This document shows, in pieces, positions 51,470 to 62,027 of a stretch of 64,000 nucleotides of DNA (the first letter of the stretch is position 1; each line of letters starts with the position of its first letter). The DNA is taken from the NCBI RefSeq assembly GCF_047663525.1, contig NC_092600.1, forward strand, positions 2,910,001 through 2,974,000. The letters are read 5' to 3'. The notes below the pieces were generated by a model. The model was not told where the DNA came from. It worked only from the letters and a program-made list of their open reading frames with translations, and did not search any database. The translations under genes were made by a program, and so were the position numbers. Source of the DNA: Anas platyrhynchos. Taxonomy: Eukaryota; Chordata; Aves; Anseriformes; Anatidae.

Positions 51470-52055
51470 CACAACCAAAGCATTGCTCTTCTCCTCTTGT
51501 CTTCACCCTTGGAGGAGCCAAAGGGCTTTAAGTTTTCAGAAAATGTCCAGGAGAGGCTCCTAAAATAGCACGTTGCAGCCTCATTCATTAAAACAAACGA
51601 TAATGTCTGGGAGGGGGATGCCCATGGGGGAGCATCCCAGTGCCCTGCTTGTGCTGCTGGTCCTGTGAATGGTCAGTGAGTGACTTTGGGGACGTTTTAG
51701 AGGTTTATGGGACCCAAGGGATGGTAACGGGTTGTGACTGAGGGACTGTCTTTAAACTGAATTTTCATCCCCCCCCGCAGGGGTTTAAACCAGAGCCCTC
51801 CAACTTCTGCAACTCGGCCCCACGCATCGCAGGGACCCCTCGGTCCCATTAACACCGCTTTAATCGAAGGAACCGCTCCTGCCTGGGCTAAACCGGGGGA
51901 AAATCCCTCAGCGTGCGCAGCCCCGAGCGGGCACCGAGCCCACGCCGCACCCGTGGGGGCAGCACCCGGGGGGCGTCCCGGCACCGGGGGGGGGGACACG
52001 GCACCGGGGGGGGCTCGGCGCTGCTCCCGGGCAACTCGGCCAACTTGGGGCGGGC

Positions 52056-52093
52056 TGTGCCATGCCGAGCCGTGCCGTGCCGAGCCGTGCTGG
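52056..52093. repeat. 10-bp minisatellite, short tract upstream of JADE2 exon 1
   Basis: About 3.5 units of the 10-mer with consensus CCGAGCCGTG / CCATGCCGTG. It is the same unit as the longer tract at 53861-54000, 1.8 kb away on the other side of the exon. Confidence 0.8.
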
Positions 52094-52256
52094 CTCACCC
52101 AGGGCTTTGCAGCAGGGCCCCGGTAGCCCCGCACCCCTCGGGGCTCGGCCACGCGTGTCCGCGGCGCTGCTCGTGGGGCTGCCCGGAGGGGGCGGCTCCT
52201 CTCCGCGCCGGGCCAGAACCCGTCTTTTTGACGCAGGAGAAATGGCAAATTTTAAG

Positions 52257-52280
52257 TACGTCATTAATATGGCGCCAAAA
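52257..52280. promoter_or_regulatory. JADE2: CRE half-site and E2F consensus pair
   Basis: TACGTCAT (52257-52264) is a CRE-like site, and GGCGCCAAAA (52271-52280), read on the minus strand as TTTTGGCGCC, is a full E2F consensus. They sit seven bases apart at the AT-rich edge of the JADE2 CpG island. Presence is seen directly; occupancy is inferred. Confidence 0.55.
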
Positions 52281-52283
52281 GGC

Positions 52284-52316
52284 TTTTTTTTTTTTTTTTT
52301 TTTAAGTATAAGCCGA

Positions 52317-52348
<32 letters not shown>
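52284..52348. repeat. T20, then T13A19 homopolymer tract
   Basis: T20 at 52284-52303, then after 13 bases T13 (52317-52329) fused to A19 (52330-52348). The T-A junction is self-complementary. Long rigid dA:dT tracts exclude nucleosomes and are common at active promoters; they are also prone to length error. Confidence 0.85.
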
Positions 52349-52753
52349 CCTCGCAGCAGCTCGGCCCCGTGTACGCCTGTGCACACAGCCGGGAGAGAGG
52401 GGGAGTGGAGAGAGGGGAAAAGAACCGAGGGGGGGGGGGGTGGAAGTGGGAAAAGGGGAAAGGGGGGGGGGGAGAGAGAAAAAAAAAAAAAAAAGAGGAG
52501 GTAAAAAAGAGTGCGGGGGGGGCCGGGCCGAGCCGAGCCGTGCCCGCGGGACGCGTGCGGGGCTCCGGGCAGCGCCATGGGGCCCCCGCGGCCGGCGGGG
52601 GGGTGAGGAGCGGGGCGGCCCGGCCCGGGATGGGAGCGGAGCTGCCCGCACCTGGAGCCGGAGCCGGAGCCGGGGGGGAATTGAGGGGTGCGGGAGGGGG
52701 GCGAGGGTGGGCAGGGGAAGGGGAGAAAGGGGGTTGGGGAGGGTGGGGGGGGC

Positions 52754-52795
52754 GCCACCACCACCAGCAGCAGCAGCAGCAGCACCGGCAGCGTT

Positions 52796-52830
<35 letters not shown>
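52754..52830 (+). repeat. CAG trinucleotide repeat in the JADE2 leader/promoter
   Basis: A few CCA units, then six CAG (52765-52782), an interruption of five codon-sized units including TAG, then eleven CAG (52798-52830). It lies about 415 bp before the exon 1 donor, so it may be in the JADE2 5' UTR or just upstream. It is not in the frame of the JADE2 start codon after splicing in any ATG-initiated way that I can see. Confidence 0.9.
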
Positions 52831-52832
<2 letters not shown>

Positions 52833-52839
52833 CCGCCGC

Positions 52840-53245
52840 TCCTCCCCGTGCCCGGCTCCCAAAGTCGCTTCCCCGCCCGCCGGGGCGAGAAAAAGAAACA
52901 GAAAGGGGGCGGGCAGGGCCCGGCGGCGGCGGCGGGGCGGCCATCGCGGCGGCGGCGGCGGTGTTGGGGCCGGGGGGGGTTGGGGGGGTGGGTTGGGGGG
53001 GGGGGCGTGTGTGTGTGTGAGTGTGAGTGAGTGTGTAACGGGGGGGGGCCGCCCGCTCCCGAGGAGGGCCCCGGACGGCGCGGCCCCGCCGATGGCAGCG
53101 GCGTGAAGCGGCCGCGGGGGCTCCCCCGGCCCCGGGCTGCGGGAACGGCCCCGGCCCCGGCCGCCGCCCCCCCCCCCCCGGCCCCTCCCCGCCCGCAGCC
53201 CCCCGGAGCCCGGCGAGCCCGGCGGAGGAGGCGCCGCCGGCAAAG
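52840..53245 (+). other. JADE2: Likely JADE2 non-coding exon 1 (5' end not defined)
   Basis: The donor CAAAG|GTAAGG at 53245/53246 is the best splice site on the + strand of the island. Joined to the acceptor before 59304 it gives CAAAG-ATGG, with A at -3 and G at +4, a strong start context. A tiny uORF (ATG 53092 to TGA 53104-53106, four codons) would lie in the leader. No in-frame upstream ATG extends the protein. The left limit given is arbitrary; transcription may start further upstream. Confidence 0.55.
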
Positions 53246-53269
53246 GTAAGGGGGCACTGCTGGGAGGGA

Positions 53270-53287
53270 GGGGGGGGGGGGGGGGGG
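53270..53287. repeat. G18 homopolymer just inside intron 1
   Basis: Eighteen G in a row, 24 bases after the exon 1 donor and preceded by GGG triplets. Strong G-quadruplex potential on the transcribed RNA near a splice donor. Confidence 0.85.
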
Positions 53288-53427
53288 CGCTTCTCCCACC
53301 CCCTCCCCTTTTTATTTATTTATTTTCAATTTTAAAATTTTTTATTATTTTCCTCCCCCCCCCACACCCCCCCCCCGCCCCCCTTGCGCGTTGCGCACGC
53401 CCGGTCCGGGGGGGGGGTGGGGGGTGG

Positions 53428-53476
53428 TTTTTTTTTTTTTTTGGTTTATTTTTTTGTGTTTTTTTTTTTTTTTTTT
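53428..53476. repeat. Interrupted T-tract
   Basis: Three T-runs (about 15, 8 and 18) broken only by short G/A interruptions, flanked by G-runs on both sides. Confidence 0.85.
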
Positions 53477-53860
53477 GGGAGGGGGGGGGGCGCGCACACA
53501 ACTTTTGCAGCCGCTCGCCCCGCTCCGCTCCCCGAATTAATGACTGCGGCACTGCCTGCCCCGCGCCGTGCCCGCGCACCGCGGCTCCGGGAGGGCGCTG
53601 CGCGGCCCCGACCAGACCCCCCCACACACCCCACACCCCCCCCCCGGCATCATCCCGGGTCGTCCCCCCCCCCCCCTCCTCCTCCTTCTCCTCCTCCTCC
53701 ACCTCCCAGCTTCATCCCCGGGGGCGGGCGGCAGCGGCGGGGGCCGTGCCCGGTGGGGCCGGGGCCCCGGGGGCGTGGCGGGGCCGGCTCCATCCCGCAC
53801 GGGGCCCGGGGCCGCCCCGCTGCAGCCCCGGAGCTTTCCCCACCTGCCTCCGGCCCGCCG

Positions 53861-54000
53861 AGCCGTGCCGAGCCGTGCTGAGCTGTGCTGAACCATGCTA
53901 TGCCATGCTATGCCGTGCCAAGCCGTGCCATGCCGTGCCAAACCATGCCGTGCCGTGCCATACCGTGCCATACTGTGCCATACCGTGCCATACTGTGCCA
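53861..54000. repeat. 10-bp minisatellite, 14 units (consensus TGCCGTGCCA)
   Basis: Fourteen uninterrupted 10-bp units with no length change. Units drift from AGCCGTGCCG on the left through TGCCATGCTA to TACCGTGCCA / TACTGTGCCA alternating on the right, showing higher-order expansion of a 20-bp dimer at the right end. The first unit type matches the tract at 52056-52093. The period equals about one DNA helical turn. Confidence 0.92.
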
Positions 54001-54838
54001 CCATCCCCGCTCACCCCAACGCTGAAGTTGGGCGGTGATGCCAAGGCAGGGTAGCCACCAGGATGCCCAGCTCGGGGGGCAGCGCATCTGTGTCTGGGGG
54101 GCATCCCCGAGCATCCCCGAGCATCCTGAGGAAGGCAGGAGGTATTTTAACACCCCCCCTGCTTCTCCCCAGCGGTGTTTCCCTCCTCTGGTTCCGTGCC
54201 CGGCCCCTCCTGCCGCTGGGACGGTCGGAAGAGGGGATTCTGCCCCGGAAAAATCAGCGATCTCAGCCTTCCTCCCCGGGGTGAAGCCGGGCTCTTAGGA
54301 ATGGGGTTTGACCTTTAAGCGTTTATTGGCTACCGAGGTTAAAATAAGCTGGAGATGGGAGTAAAAATAGCTCGCCGAAAGGTTAAATCAAAGGTTAAAT
54401 TTGTTTTTCCTAGGAAAATTGAGGCTGATCGCTAAAGATGAAGGCTTGCAGCGCAGAATTGGAAGGGGACGCGCTAGATTTCTAGGCAGGGAGATGAAAT
54501 TCAGTTGGAGTATCGGTGGCTGCTGGCAGTGGTTGACACCCAAGTTCCGAAAGTCGGTGGACGGGTGATCCTCCAACGGAGGCGCTTACTGAGGACAGGT
54601 CTTCGGCTTCCTCCGGGTGTCTCCTGCGAAGCTGAGTGCCCGTGGCTCCTGTTGATGCTGCTCGGGGCTGTGGATGCCCCGAGAGCTGCAGGAGGGGGCT
54701 CCGGCTGCACGCCGTGCCCCACGCGGTCCTGCACGAAGGCAGGGGTGGCCCTGGGTGCCCGCCGTAACCTCCCCGGTTACCTGCGATGCGTCCGGGCTTG
54801 CTGCAGAGAGGATGGGTAATTAGAGGGTAACAAGTCAG

Positions 54839-54901
54839 AAAAGGAAAGGAAAGTTATAAATGTGAGCAATAAAGAAAAAGAAAAGAAAAAAAGAAAAAAA
54901 A
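54839..54901 (+). repeat. Purine-only GGAAA / AAAAG tract
   Basis: Three GGAAA-type units, a short break, then A-rich sequence with interspersed G. A simple sequence inside JADE2 intron 1. Confidence 0.75.
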
Positions 54902-57900
54902 TCCCCTGCTAGATTTGGAAAAAGGCAAAGCACAGGAAGTAAACGAGGGCTTGTTTTGTTTTAAATTTAAATGAGGTTAAATTGTGCCCCCAGGAGCCAA
55001 GACAGCCAAGGGAGCTGGCAGCTGGGGAGGAGCGGCCCCGCTCCACCTGGGCTGCGTGGGGCAGCGGCCACGGGGGCATCGCTTATTTGGGGGCAGCTAT
55101 GGGGGGGCGAGCCCCGGGGGCACCCCAATTGCCTCCCACCCCGCCAGGCTGCCCCAACCCGAACGCTGCCATGAGCGCGCGTCTTCTGCCCGCCGGGGTC
55201 GTGGCTTTCCGCTTCTGCTCTCCCCGGGGTTACCCCGGGGAGGTTCAGAAAAGAGCAGCTCCGCTTCCCCCGAGACATGGGGGCTATGCGCCAAAATGTG
55301 CTGGCGGGCTGCTGGCACAGCCGGCGCGCATCCTCGGGCTGAAAAGTTTCGGCTGCTGCTGTCGTGAGAGCGGGGCTGCTCCCCCAGCGAGGGGCTGCTG
55401 CTGCTGCTCGCCCCCAGCCTCCCGCAGCCACCCTCGGCGCCAGGAGCTGCTGCTGGGAGCAGGCTGCGAGGACAGCCCTGCTGCGGCGTGCCGCTGGGAC
55501 CTTCCTGCTCTTCCTCCCTTCTTGCACTTTCGAACAACCCGCTGCCTTTCCTAGACAGAGCCAGTAAATGGTTAACGCGGAGGGGAAGCGTCACCGAGCG
55601 GCCCCAGCGCCCCACGGCACCCACCCGGCACCCACGCCCTGCGCTGGGACGCACTGGGACGCACTGGGACGCGGCGGTCCGGGGCTGGACGGAGGGCGCG
55701 CGTGCCGCTGGGGGCACTATTTTCTGTTTGTGTTCCTATTTCTGTGCTGGAAGAACAAACAGGGAAGTGGTTTTCTGCAGTCTCATTGCAGCTCACAAAC
55801 AGCGCGCAGAATTCAGCCGGCGTTGCTCAACTGGCACCGAGCGAGAGGTCGCGGGGCGGGGGGCACGGGGCATCCCTCAGCACGCGGATGGGCTGCTGAC
55901 CGAACGCTCCTTTTACTGCAGCTTGTGCAGATTTCCATGCCGTGGTCCCCGTGGGAGCGGTGGTTGTGGGTGTGTGTGGATTTCCCTTGCTCGTTTCCCC
56001 GCTTCAGAGCCGTCCCCCCGCTGACCCACGGTGCCACCAGCAGCTCCCAGCCCCACGTGGGCTAAAGCTTGGCAGGGAGCTGGGAAACACCAGTGGGTTC
56101 CCCTGAGCATGAGGATAGTGGAAGAGGCTTGTAGGAGGCGAGGAGCCCACCCAAACCATTTGGGATGCATGCTGGTACTGGTACCAGCACAGGGCTGCCC
56201 CGTGCAGCGATGGCCGGGAGCTTGGGGTTTTTGGGGCAGGTGCTTCTCCAGGTCTGCCTCCGCTTCTCCCTGCTTACATACGCTGGGCAAAACTGCATCT
56301 CCAAAAGCTCTCCTCATCCCTGCCTGTGCCTGGAGGAAAGTGGAAGGGGATGCGGGAAGTTTGGGCATCCTCCGGGGAAGTTGGAGGTTGTGGTTGAGGC
56401 TGGCCCTGCCCGACCCTTAGGGCTGCCCAATCCTGCCACCCATCCTGAGGCCAATCTGTGCAAGGCCCCGGTGATTTAAATTTGTTTGGGCTGATGGAAG
56501 GCCATCCTGGTGCTGGGTTTAGCATTTATCTGCCTTTTTCAGCTTGAACAAAGGCGGTGCTGAGCATGTGTTAGTTCGCAATCAATTCCATTTTCGGGTT
56601 TCCAGGCATTAGGCGGACGCAGTCGGAGTTGCAGACACTTCAGGGGGATGTTCATTTGTTTATAAAAGAAACCCACATCTGTTTCTATTTGAATTTTTTT
56701 TAAGCGAGCATACATAGAAACCTTTCTCTTGGTTTCTGGCTGCGTAAAAGCTGGATTTTGGGCCAAGTTTGACCTAACTGCGACCTTTTCGAAGTATTAC
56801 AAATTTTTTTGGAATTTGTTTATGGCTTTAATAATGATGCCATGTGGGGAATGGGTCAGTTAAAGGTGAAGTGATGGCCTCTAACGTAAACGGAGGATGC
56901 GTTTTGGCCCAGAGAGTACATTTGGTGGAGACTTTGAATGGCCAAGGGGGTGCTGCGAGGGCAGGGCGGGCACCCAGCCGCCCCCCCCCTGCTGCATAGC
57001 CCCGAGCTCCAGCTGGGGAAATTGCCCAATTCCCCTTCTTCTACAGTAAATTCCTCCGTTAAGTACCGTGCAGTTTACTACTGTTTGGCGGGCTCAAGAA
57101 GATGAGTCCTTCAGGAAACAGCATCTCCTTAGCGCTGCCTGGGAGTTAACCATTTTCTGGCGAGGTCTGGTGGAGCCCCGTGGTTTGGGGCACAAATTCG
57201 CCTTCCTGCAGGCACCGAGGGAGCCCCTGCTGTGCCCCCGTGTCCCTGCTGTGCCACCCTGTGCCGGCCCCTACCCAGGCTGTCTCTGTGTTTCGGTGAT
57301 GCCCATACTTTGCTCAAGCCAGGATTTCAGTCAGAGCAATTGAAATTCAGTTTCAAGAGGGTGCTGCCTTGGAGGCTCTCAAGCGGGGGCAAAATGATTT
57401 ACTGCAGAGGAGCCGCTGTTTGCTTGCAATGCAAACCACTTCTGCATGTGGATACAAACTTGTGATGCCCTACAGCAGTGTTGTACAAGGGTGCTGGGGA
57501 GGTAGGAGTAGGGCAGGAGCAGGACACAGGGTCCAAGTTCAATTAAAGGGGTGATTAGTGCATCTTCCCAGAAATGCCACAGAGCCCAAAGTGACCCCAG
57601 CACCCCGCCACCCCGCTGGGAATTGACTGTGCCCCTTTTTCTTCCTGGGGACGGACAGTGATGCCGATGGCACTGTTACTATAAAGCCAAAGGTGGAAAA
57701 CCCTGGGAAGGGCTCAGGTGATCCTTTTTTCCCCGCTGGCTTTGGTGTGTGTGATCTCAGTGACCAGCACCTTCAGCCGATGAGCGCACGGCTCCATCAA
57801 ACCAGTGGGAACCAGTCTCAAGTGCTCAGGTAGAATTTCCACTACAAGCAAGCAACCTGCAGTTAAATCTGCCTTCAGTCTAATTTTCCCCAAGCAAAAA

Positions 57901-59303
57901 TCTACCGGCTACTTGGAAGGAGGCTGGTTTAATAACATCTGCTTCCCCTGGAATCGCTGGAGGAAAGTATTGGTATTGCCATAGTCTCAGGGAACGTTTT
58001 TAATCATGTTTTGACAGGGCAATGCCTTACAACAACACCGATGGTTAAAATGTTTATGATACTTCGTAGTATTATCCCTTCTAATGGTGTGATAAAACAC
58101 AGCACGTATGTTGTCAAATGCAGGCGCTGGGAGAGTTTTATGTGCTTAACTACCTGGGAGCTCCAAGGCAGTGGGACTTTTCCACTTGTTTGGGGGCATG
58201 GCGTGCTCCAGCTGCCCTGCTGCTAATTTCTACTGCTGCTGAACCCCATTTGTTGTTGTTCCCTCTTAATATTTGGGAAGCGGTGGTGTATGTGCCTCAG
58301 ATTCTTACAGAACATCTCAGAAAGTATCGGGATGATTTTTGTGGGATTAACTTTGTGTAGTGCAGGTGGATTTTAGCTTCCAGCCTGTTGCTGAGTGGCT
58401 CTGTCCGTGCGTAGTGCTTCCACCCGCAGTGCTCACAGTCCTGCTGGGGAGCTGGGGTCGCACCGACCCCCACCTGGTCAACCCTAGTAAAAGTCTTGAA
58501 AAGTTTTCAACCTCTTTTTTCTTTCTTTATTTTTCCCTCTTTTTTTTCAAGCACCTGCTAGAACAGGTCCTTGCCTCTCGGTTCTGCCCAATTCCCGAGG
58601 GGTGAGCTCGGGGGAACCTTGCTGATTTCAGGCACTTCTCAAAGCCACAAAGCCAACCGGTGGCCGAGCTTCAAGCGGGTCCCTTCTCCTCCTCCTCCTC
58701 CTCCTCCTGCGGCAGTGCCGGATGCTGTGGCTTTGTCTCTAGGACAGCAAAGTTGTGGCTGGAGCTGGGGCTTGCCCCGTGGTGCTGGAGGAGGCAGAGG
58801 CGGTCTGAGCTGTGGGAAGCGTGCTTTGGGCTGCGCTAGCGTGCTGGCTGCGCGGCGGATGCACCAGCCGTCTGAAAAGCTGATACCGCCCGAGTGGGAA
58901 GATGACTCAGAGGGTAAAACCCCGGCCTCATTGCGCACAGGGGTCCTCTAGAATTCAGTGATGCTCGGACTTTCCCCTGCAGACATACTCAGAGTGCGCA
59001 GAGTTTCCATTCTAGCGTCGGTGCGCTTCTGAAATGCGCAGCCCAGATCTGCTGGCGGGACGGCGCCAGGCCCCTTCTGCCTCCTGGAAGCAGGGAGGGC
59101 TGGTGCAGAAACGCTCACGCCCTCGATGTTTAACAATAAAAGCCCTCTGAGGGTTGCTTGCTTCCTTCCTTAAGCCCCCGGGTGCTCTGTCGTGGGGGTA
59201 GGTGTCGGGACAGCGCGGCGTGTGGGTGTCGGGAGCGGCGGTGAGCGGGTATGGGTGAGGGTCCTGGCCACGAAGCGTAACGTGCCATTTCTTTCTGTTG
59301 CAG

Positions 59304-59361
59304 ATGGAAGAAAAACGCCGAAAGTACTCGATCAGCAGTGATAACTCCGACACCACTGACA
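59304..59361 (+). CDS. JADE2: JADE2 coding exon 2 (start-codon exon)
   Basis: Encodes residues 1-19 and one base of S20. The ATG is the first codon after the acceptor ttctgttgcag, so the whole 5' UTR must come from upstream exon(s). The donor is A|GTAAGA at 59362. Confidence 0.92.
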
Positions 59362-62027
59362 GTAAGACCTTTAATTCAAGGCTTTGAACGAGCTAACTAA
59401 GTGATTCACCTCCAGCAGGGAGAGCGGCGGAATAATTACTTGGCGAGGAGTCGAGGAAACTGCATTTGCTGGGAAGTCGCCGCGCAATGAATTGTGCGCG
59501 GGGTTGGGTTTGTCAGAAATGCAGCCCTGATGTACGACAAGCTGATACCAATTTAAATGTCTGGCTGTGGGCTCCTCCGAGCTGATGGAAGTGTCTCCCT
59601 CGTGCGAGGAGTTTGGGTGAGGGAGAGCTGCAGACGCTGCTGAGCGCAGATCTGCAGACGGAGCAAAAGCCCTCCGTAGACAAGTTGTCCTTGCGTGTGT
59701 GCTGCATCCCGAGCACAGTCAGCTCCTGGCTGAGCTGAACTGGGGGAAAGGGAAGTTTTTGCTAGGGTCAGGGTGAAACCAGAGCTTTCCTCTTCCCTGG
59801 TGAGCTGAGGAGTGATGTGGGAAAAGGGATAGGGCTCAAGCCAGCAGAGCTTGCAAGCCCACGCTTGCTTTTAAACATATACCTCACTTCATCCTCATTC
59901 AGGGAGTGCAGAAGCATGTGCTCAACAATAAACATGTGCAAATGTGCTGAATTTTGGCTATAAATAGAGCGCTTTCCTCTCCCACTTATTTCAGGGTTTC
60001 ACCCACTGCAGAAATACCGCAGTGCCTCGGCTGTGCAGCACCCTCGAGACACGAGTATAATCCCTTGTCTAGTCGCTGTAGTTCCCTGCTCGTTGTTCTT
60101 GGTTTCTCGCGAATGTCACAGTAATTTCATCCGGGCCGTGCTGGGAATTTGCTCTCCACACTTTACAGGATCTGGCTGCAGGAACATCCGCGAGCCAAAG
60201 GGACTGTGCTAAAGACACCCAACTCCCGGGCCTGCTCCTAACAGGATGATGGGGAGATTACAGGGGGTTACGGAAAGGCTGATCTTGCTGGGTTTGGCTC
60301 TGCTTCCCACAGCTTTAGCCAAAAACCACGGTCTGAGTGAGCCCAGCTTGTGCTGCCAGCACCAGCTGGGGCCGCGGGATGGGAGCTGCTGCCACCGACG
60401 TGGTGGTGGGGCTGGGATGGGAAATGCTTCAGGCTCCGGGTGCACGCCAGCAGCAGCCCTCAGCTCCTGTGACACCAAACATCTTCGGCTCAGGGGGCTC
60501 CCTTTGGAAGCCCCGCTCCAAACTTGCCATCCCCTAATCCCCAGGAGCTAAGCAGTTTACCAAACGGAGCTGCCTTTGCTTCTGTGCTGTTTAGGGTTAA
60601 GGCATGGTTCAGTGTGGTATTAAGCAGCGTGGCCTTCCCTCCGCTGGGGCTGGATGTTCGTGCTGCAGGTGAGGGCTAAGCTGTTGGTGAATGCTCTCCC
60701 GCAGGATAATTGTCAGCAAAATGACGACCTCCTTCTCTGTGCCTCTGCCAGGAGAGGATGGCGGTGACACGTTATCTAAGTCTGCATAGCTGTAGCCACA
60801 TCTAGCTTGAAAAGAGGGGGCAAAGTGGGAATTAGTGCCTCGATCTGTCAGTGTAAACTCAGAGTTTGCCTCTGCAATGCTTGGAGCAACTCGCCGAGTA
60901 AAGCAGCTTTCCCAGCGGTTACAGCTTAGGGCTTTCTGCTCTGTCCTTTGCCTACCCAGTCCCCTGGCATACTGGCATAAAACAGCCTGCGTTTATGTGG
61001 AGCCCTCTTCAGTGGCATCTAACCTGACCCCGCGGCCAGAAACCAGTTGTCCTTTGGGAACAATTGACACCATGAGCTCAGGTCTTGGTTTTATCACACA
61101 TATATAAGAAAGCAGGGGTCAGGGGTGGACACAAAATCTTTCAGTCGTTGGTTTGTTATTTAGTATTACCAAACACAGATAGCTTTTTCCTTTTTTGCTG
61201 GTAGTAGTAGTGATAGTAACACCTATGAGCTGGAAACACAAATTAATAACACAGTGCTCCCGTCGCGTTTCAGCTTCAGCAGCGTTTGCCTTGTGGAGGT
61301 GGCAGCGGTGGTGGTAACACTGCTCGAGTCAGGATAATGAGAGGCCATTCATAATAATCCCAGAGTAAAGTAATCCCAAATCCCAAAGCAAATACTCTCT
61401 TACTACTGAAGTGCGTACTGTTGTGTGGCTTCCATGAGGTGCAGAGGGGGCTGCTGAACCGCACGCAGGCGTGGAAGTTATTAGTGCTGGCACTGGCAGG
61501 GAAGTTTCATCCATGCGGTCAGTGTTTTTTTACCATGGAGCCTGAAGTCCTCGAGCAGTTCAGCTGCTTCACTTTGAGCATTTTACTCCTACTTCCTTAA
61601 TTTCTGATTCCAGTAGATACCTGATTTCAGGAGGGTTAAGCCCGGGCTCATTCCCCTGGGGAAGCCATTCATTCTTAGGACTTTGCATGATGTCTGCCCT
61701 TGACCACAGCTTTCTTAAATCTCAGGGGCCTTTATTTCATCACCTGTAACAGCAGAAAAGTGATGTCAATCTGTTTTGGTGAGGTACCCTGAGCTGTGCA
61801 CAAGAATAATGCCACGTCAAGGTGTTATCCCCTCTTAGCATTGACCCAAAGCATTGGCTGAGGCTGTAGTAGTGGCAGTGGCAAAGATACCAATAAAACT
61901 TGCTCTGTTTTTGAGGTAATGTCTCCTTTGCCTCCTTGCAGGTCACACCACGTCTGCGTCCAGATGCTCCAAACTTCCAAATACCAAATCCAACTGGTCC
62001 CGGCAGAAGGAGAAGAAGCCCTCTGAG
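59304..62027 (+). CDS. JADE2: JADE2 (PHF15), first two coding exons; gene continues past the window
   Basis: Coding exons 59304-59361 and 61942-62027 splice to 144 nt, 48 residues, beginning MEEKRRKYSISSDNSDTTDS and ending QKEKKPSE in phase 0. This is the conserved JADE N-terminus; the JADE2 form is recognised by RCSKLP and the KKPSE end, after which mammalian JADE2 continues VFRTDL in the next exon, not found before 64000. JADE2 is a nuclear scaffold with two PHD-type fingers that joins HBO1/KAT7, ING4/5 and MEAF6 to acetylate histone tails, and has been reported as an E3 ligase for LSD1. None of those domains are in this part. Compared with human as I recall it, the segment after DSH is a few residues shorter. 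Confidence 0.93.
59362..61941 (+). other. JADE2: JADE2 intron 2
   Basis: A 2.58 kb GT-AG intron. Nothing beyond ordinary sequence was recognised in it; a short run of GGTGGCAGCGGTGGTGG is at 61298-61314. Confidence 0.85.
61942..62027 (+). CDS. JADE2: JADE2 coding exon 3
   Basis: Completes S20 and encodes residues 21-48 (HTTSASRCSKLPNTKSNWSR then QKEKKPSE). The acceptor is ccttgcag, the donor GTACGC at 62028. It ends in phase 0. Confidence 0.92.

Larger units (their letters stand above)
47831..51899. other. Intergenic, right part before the JADE2 CpG island
   Basis: No supported gene. This stretch contains the two directly repeated ~115 bp segments described separately and an AAAAG-type tract at 50926-50952. 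GC content rises towards 51.9 kb. Confidence 0.5.
51900..53245 (+). promoter_or_regulatory. JADE2: JADE2 CpG-island promoter region
   Basis: A strongly GC- and CpG-rich block about 6-7 kb upstream of the JADE2 start codon, ending at a good donor (CAAAG|GTAAGG, 53245/53246). It contains E2F- and CRE-type motifs, many G-runs of 8-18, a CAG tract and a TG tract. No TATA box is evident. That this island drives JADE2 is inferred from position, strand and donor site. GC-richness keeps long open frames here (up to 323 codons), which I do not regard as genes. Confidence 0.75.
53246..59303 (+). other. JADE2: JADE2 intron 1
   Basis: About 6.06 kb between the inferred exon 1 donor and the exon 2 acceptor (ttctgttgcag). 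The first kilobase is still CpG-rich, with homopolymers and a minisatellite; the rest is ordinary. Other alternative first exons cannot be excluded, for example in the GC-rich block at 55.0-55.7 kb. Open frames here are accidental. Confidence 0.6.

Noticed and set aside
52264-53299. Open frames of 226-323 codons on the minus strand in the JADE2 CpG island
   Set aside because: GC-rich DNA with homopolymers has few stop codons. The translations are Pro/Ala/Arg/Leu or homopolymeric, with no family features, and overlap in several frames.
53861-54000. CRISPR-like array
   Set aside because: The units are contiguous 10-mers with no spacers in vertebrate DNA, so this is a minisatellite.
55097-55717. 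Open frames of 166-206 codons on both strands at 55.0-55.7 kb
   Set aside because: They occur simultaneously in several frames of a GC-rich part of JADE2 intron 1, and no recognisable protein is encoded.
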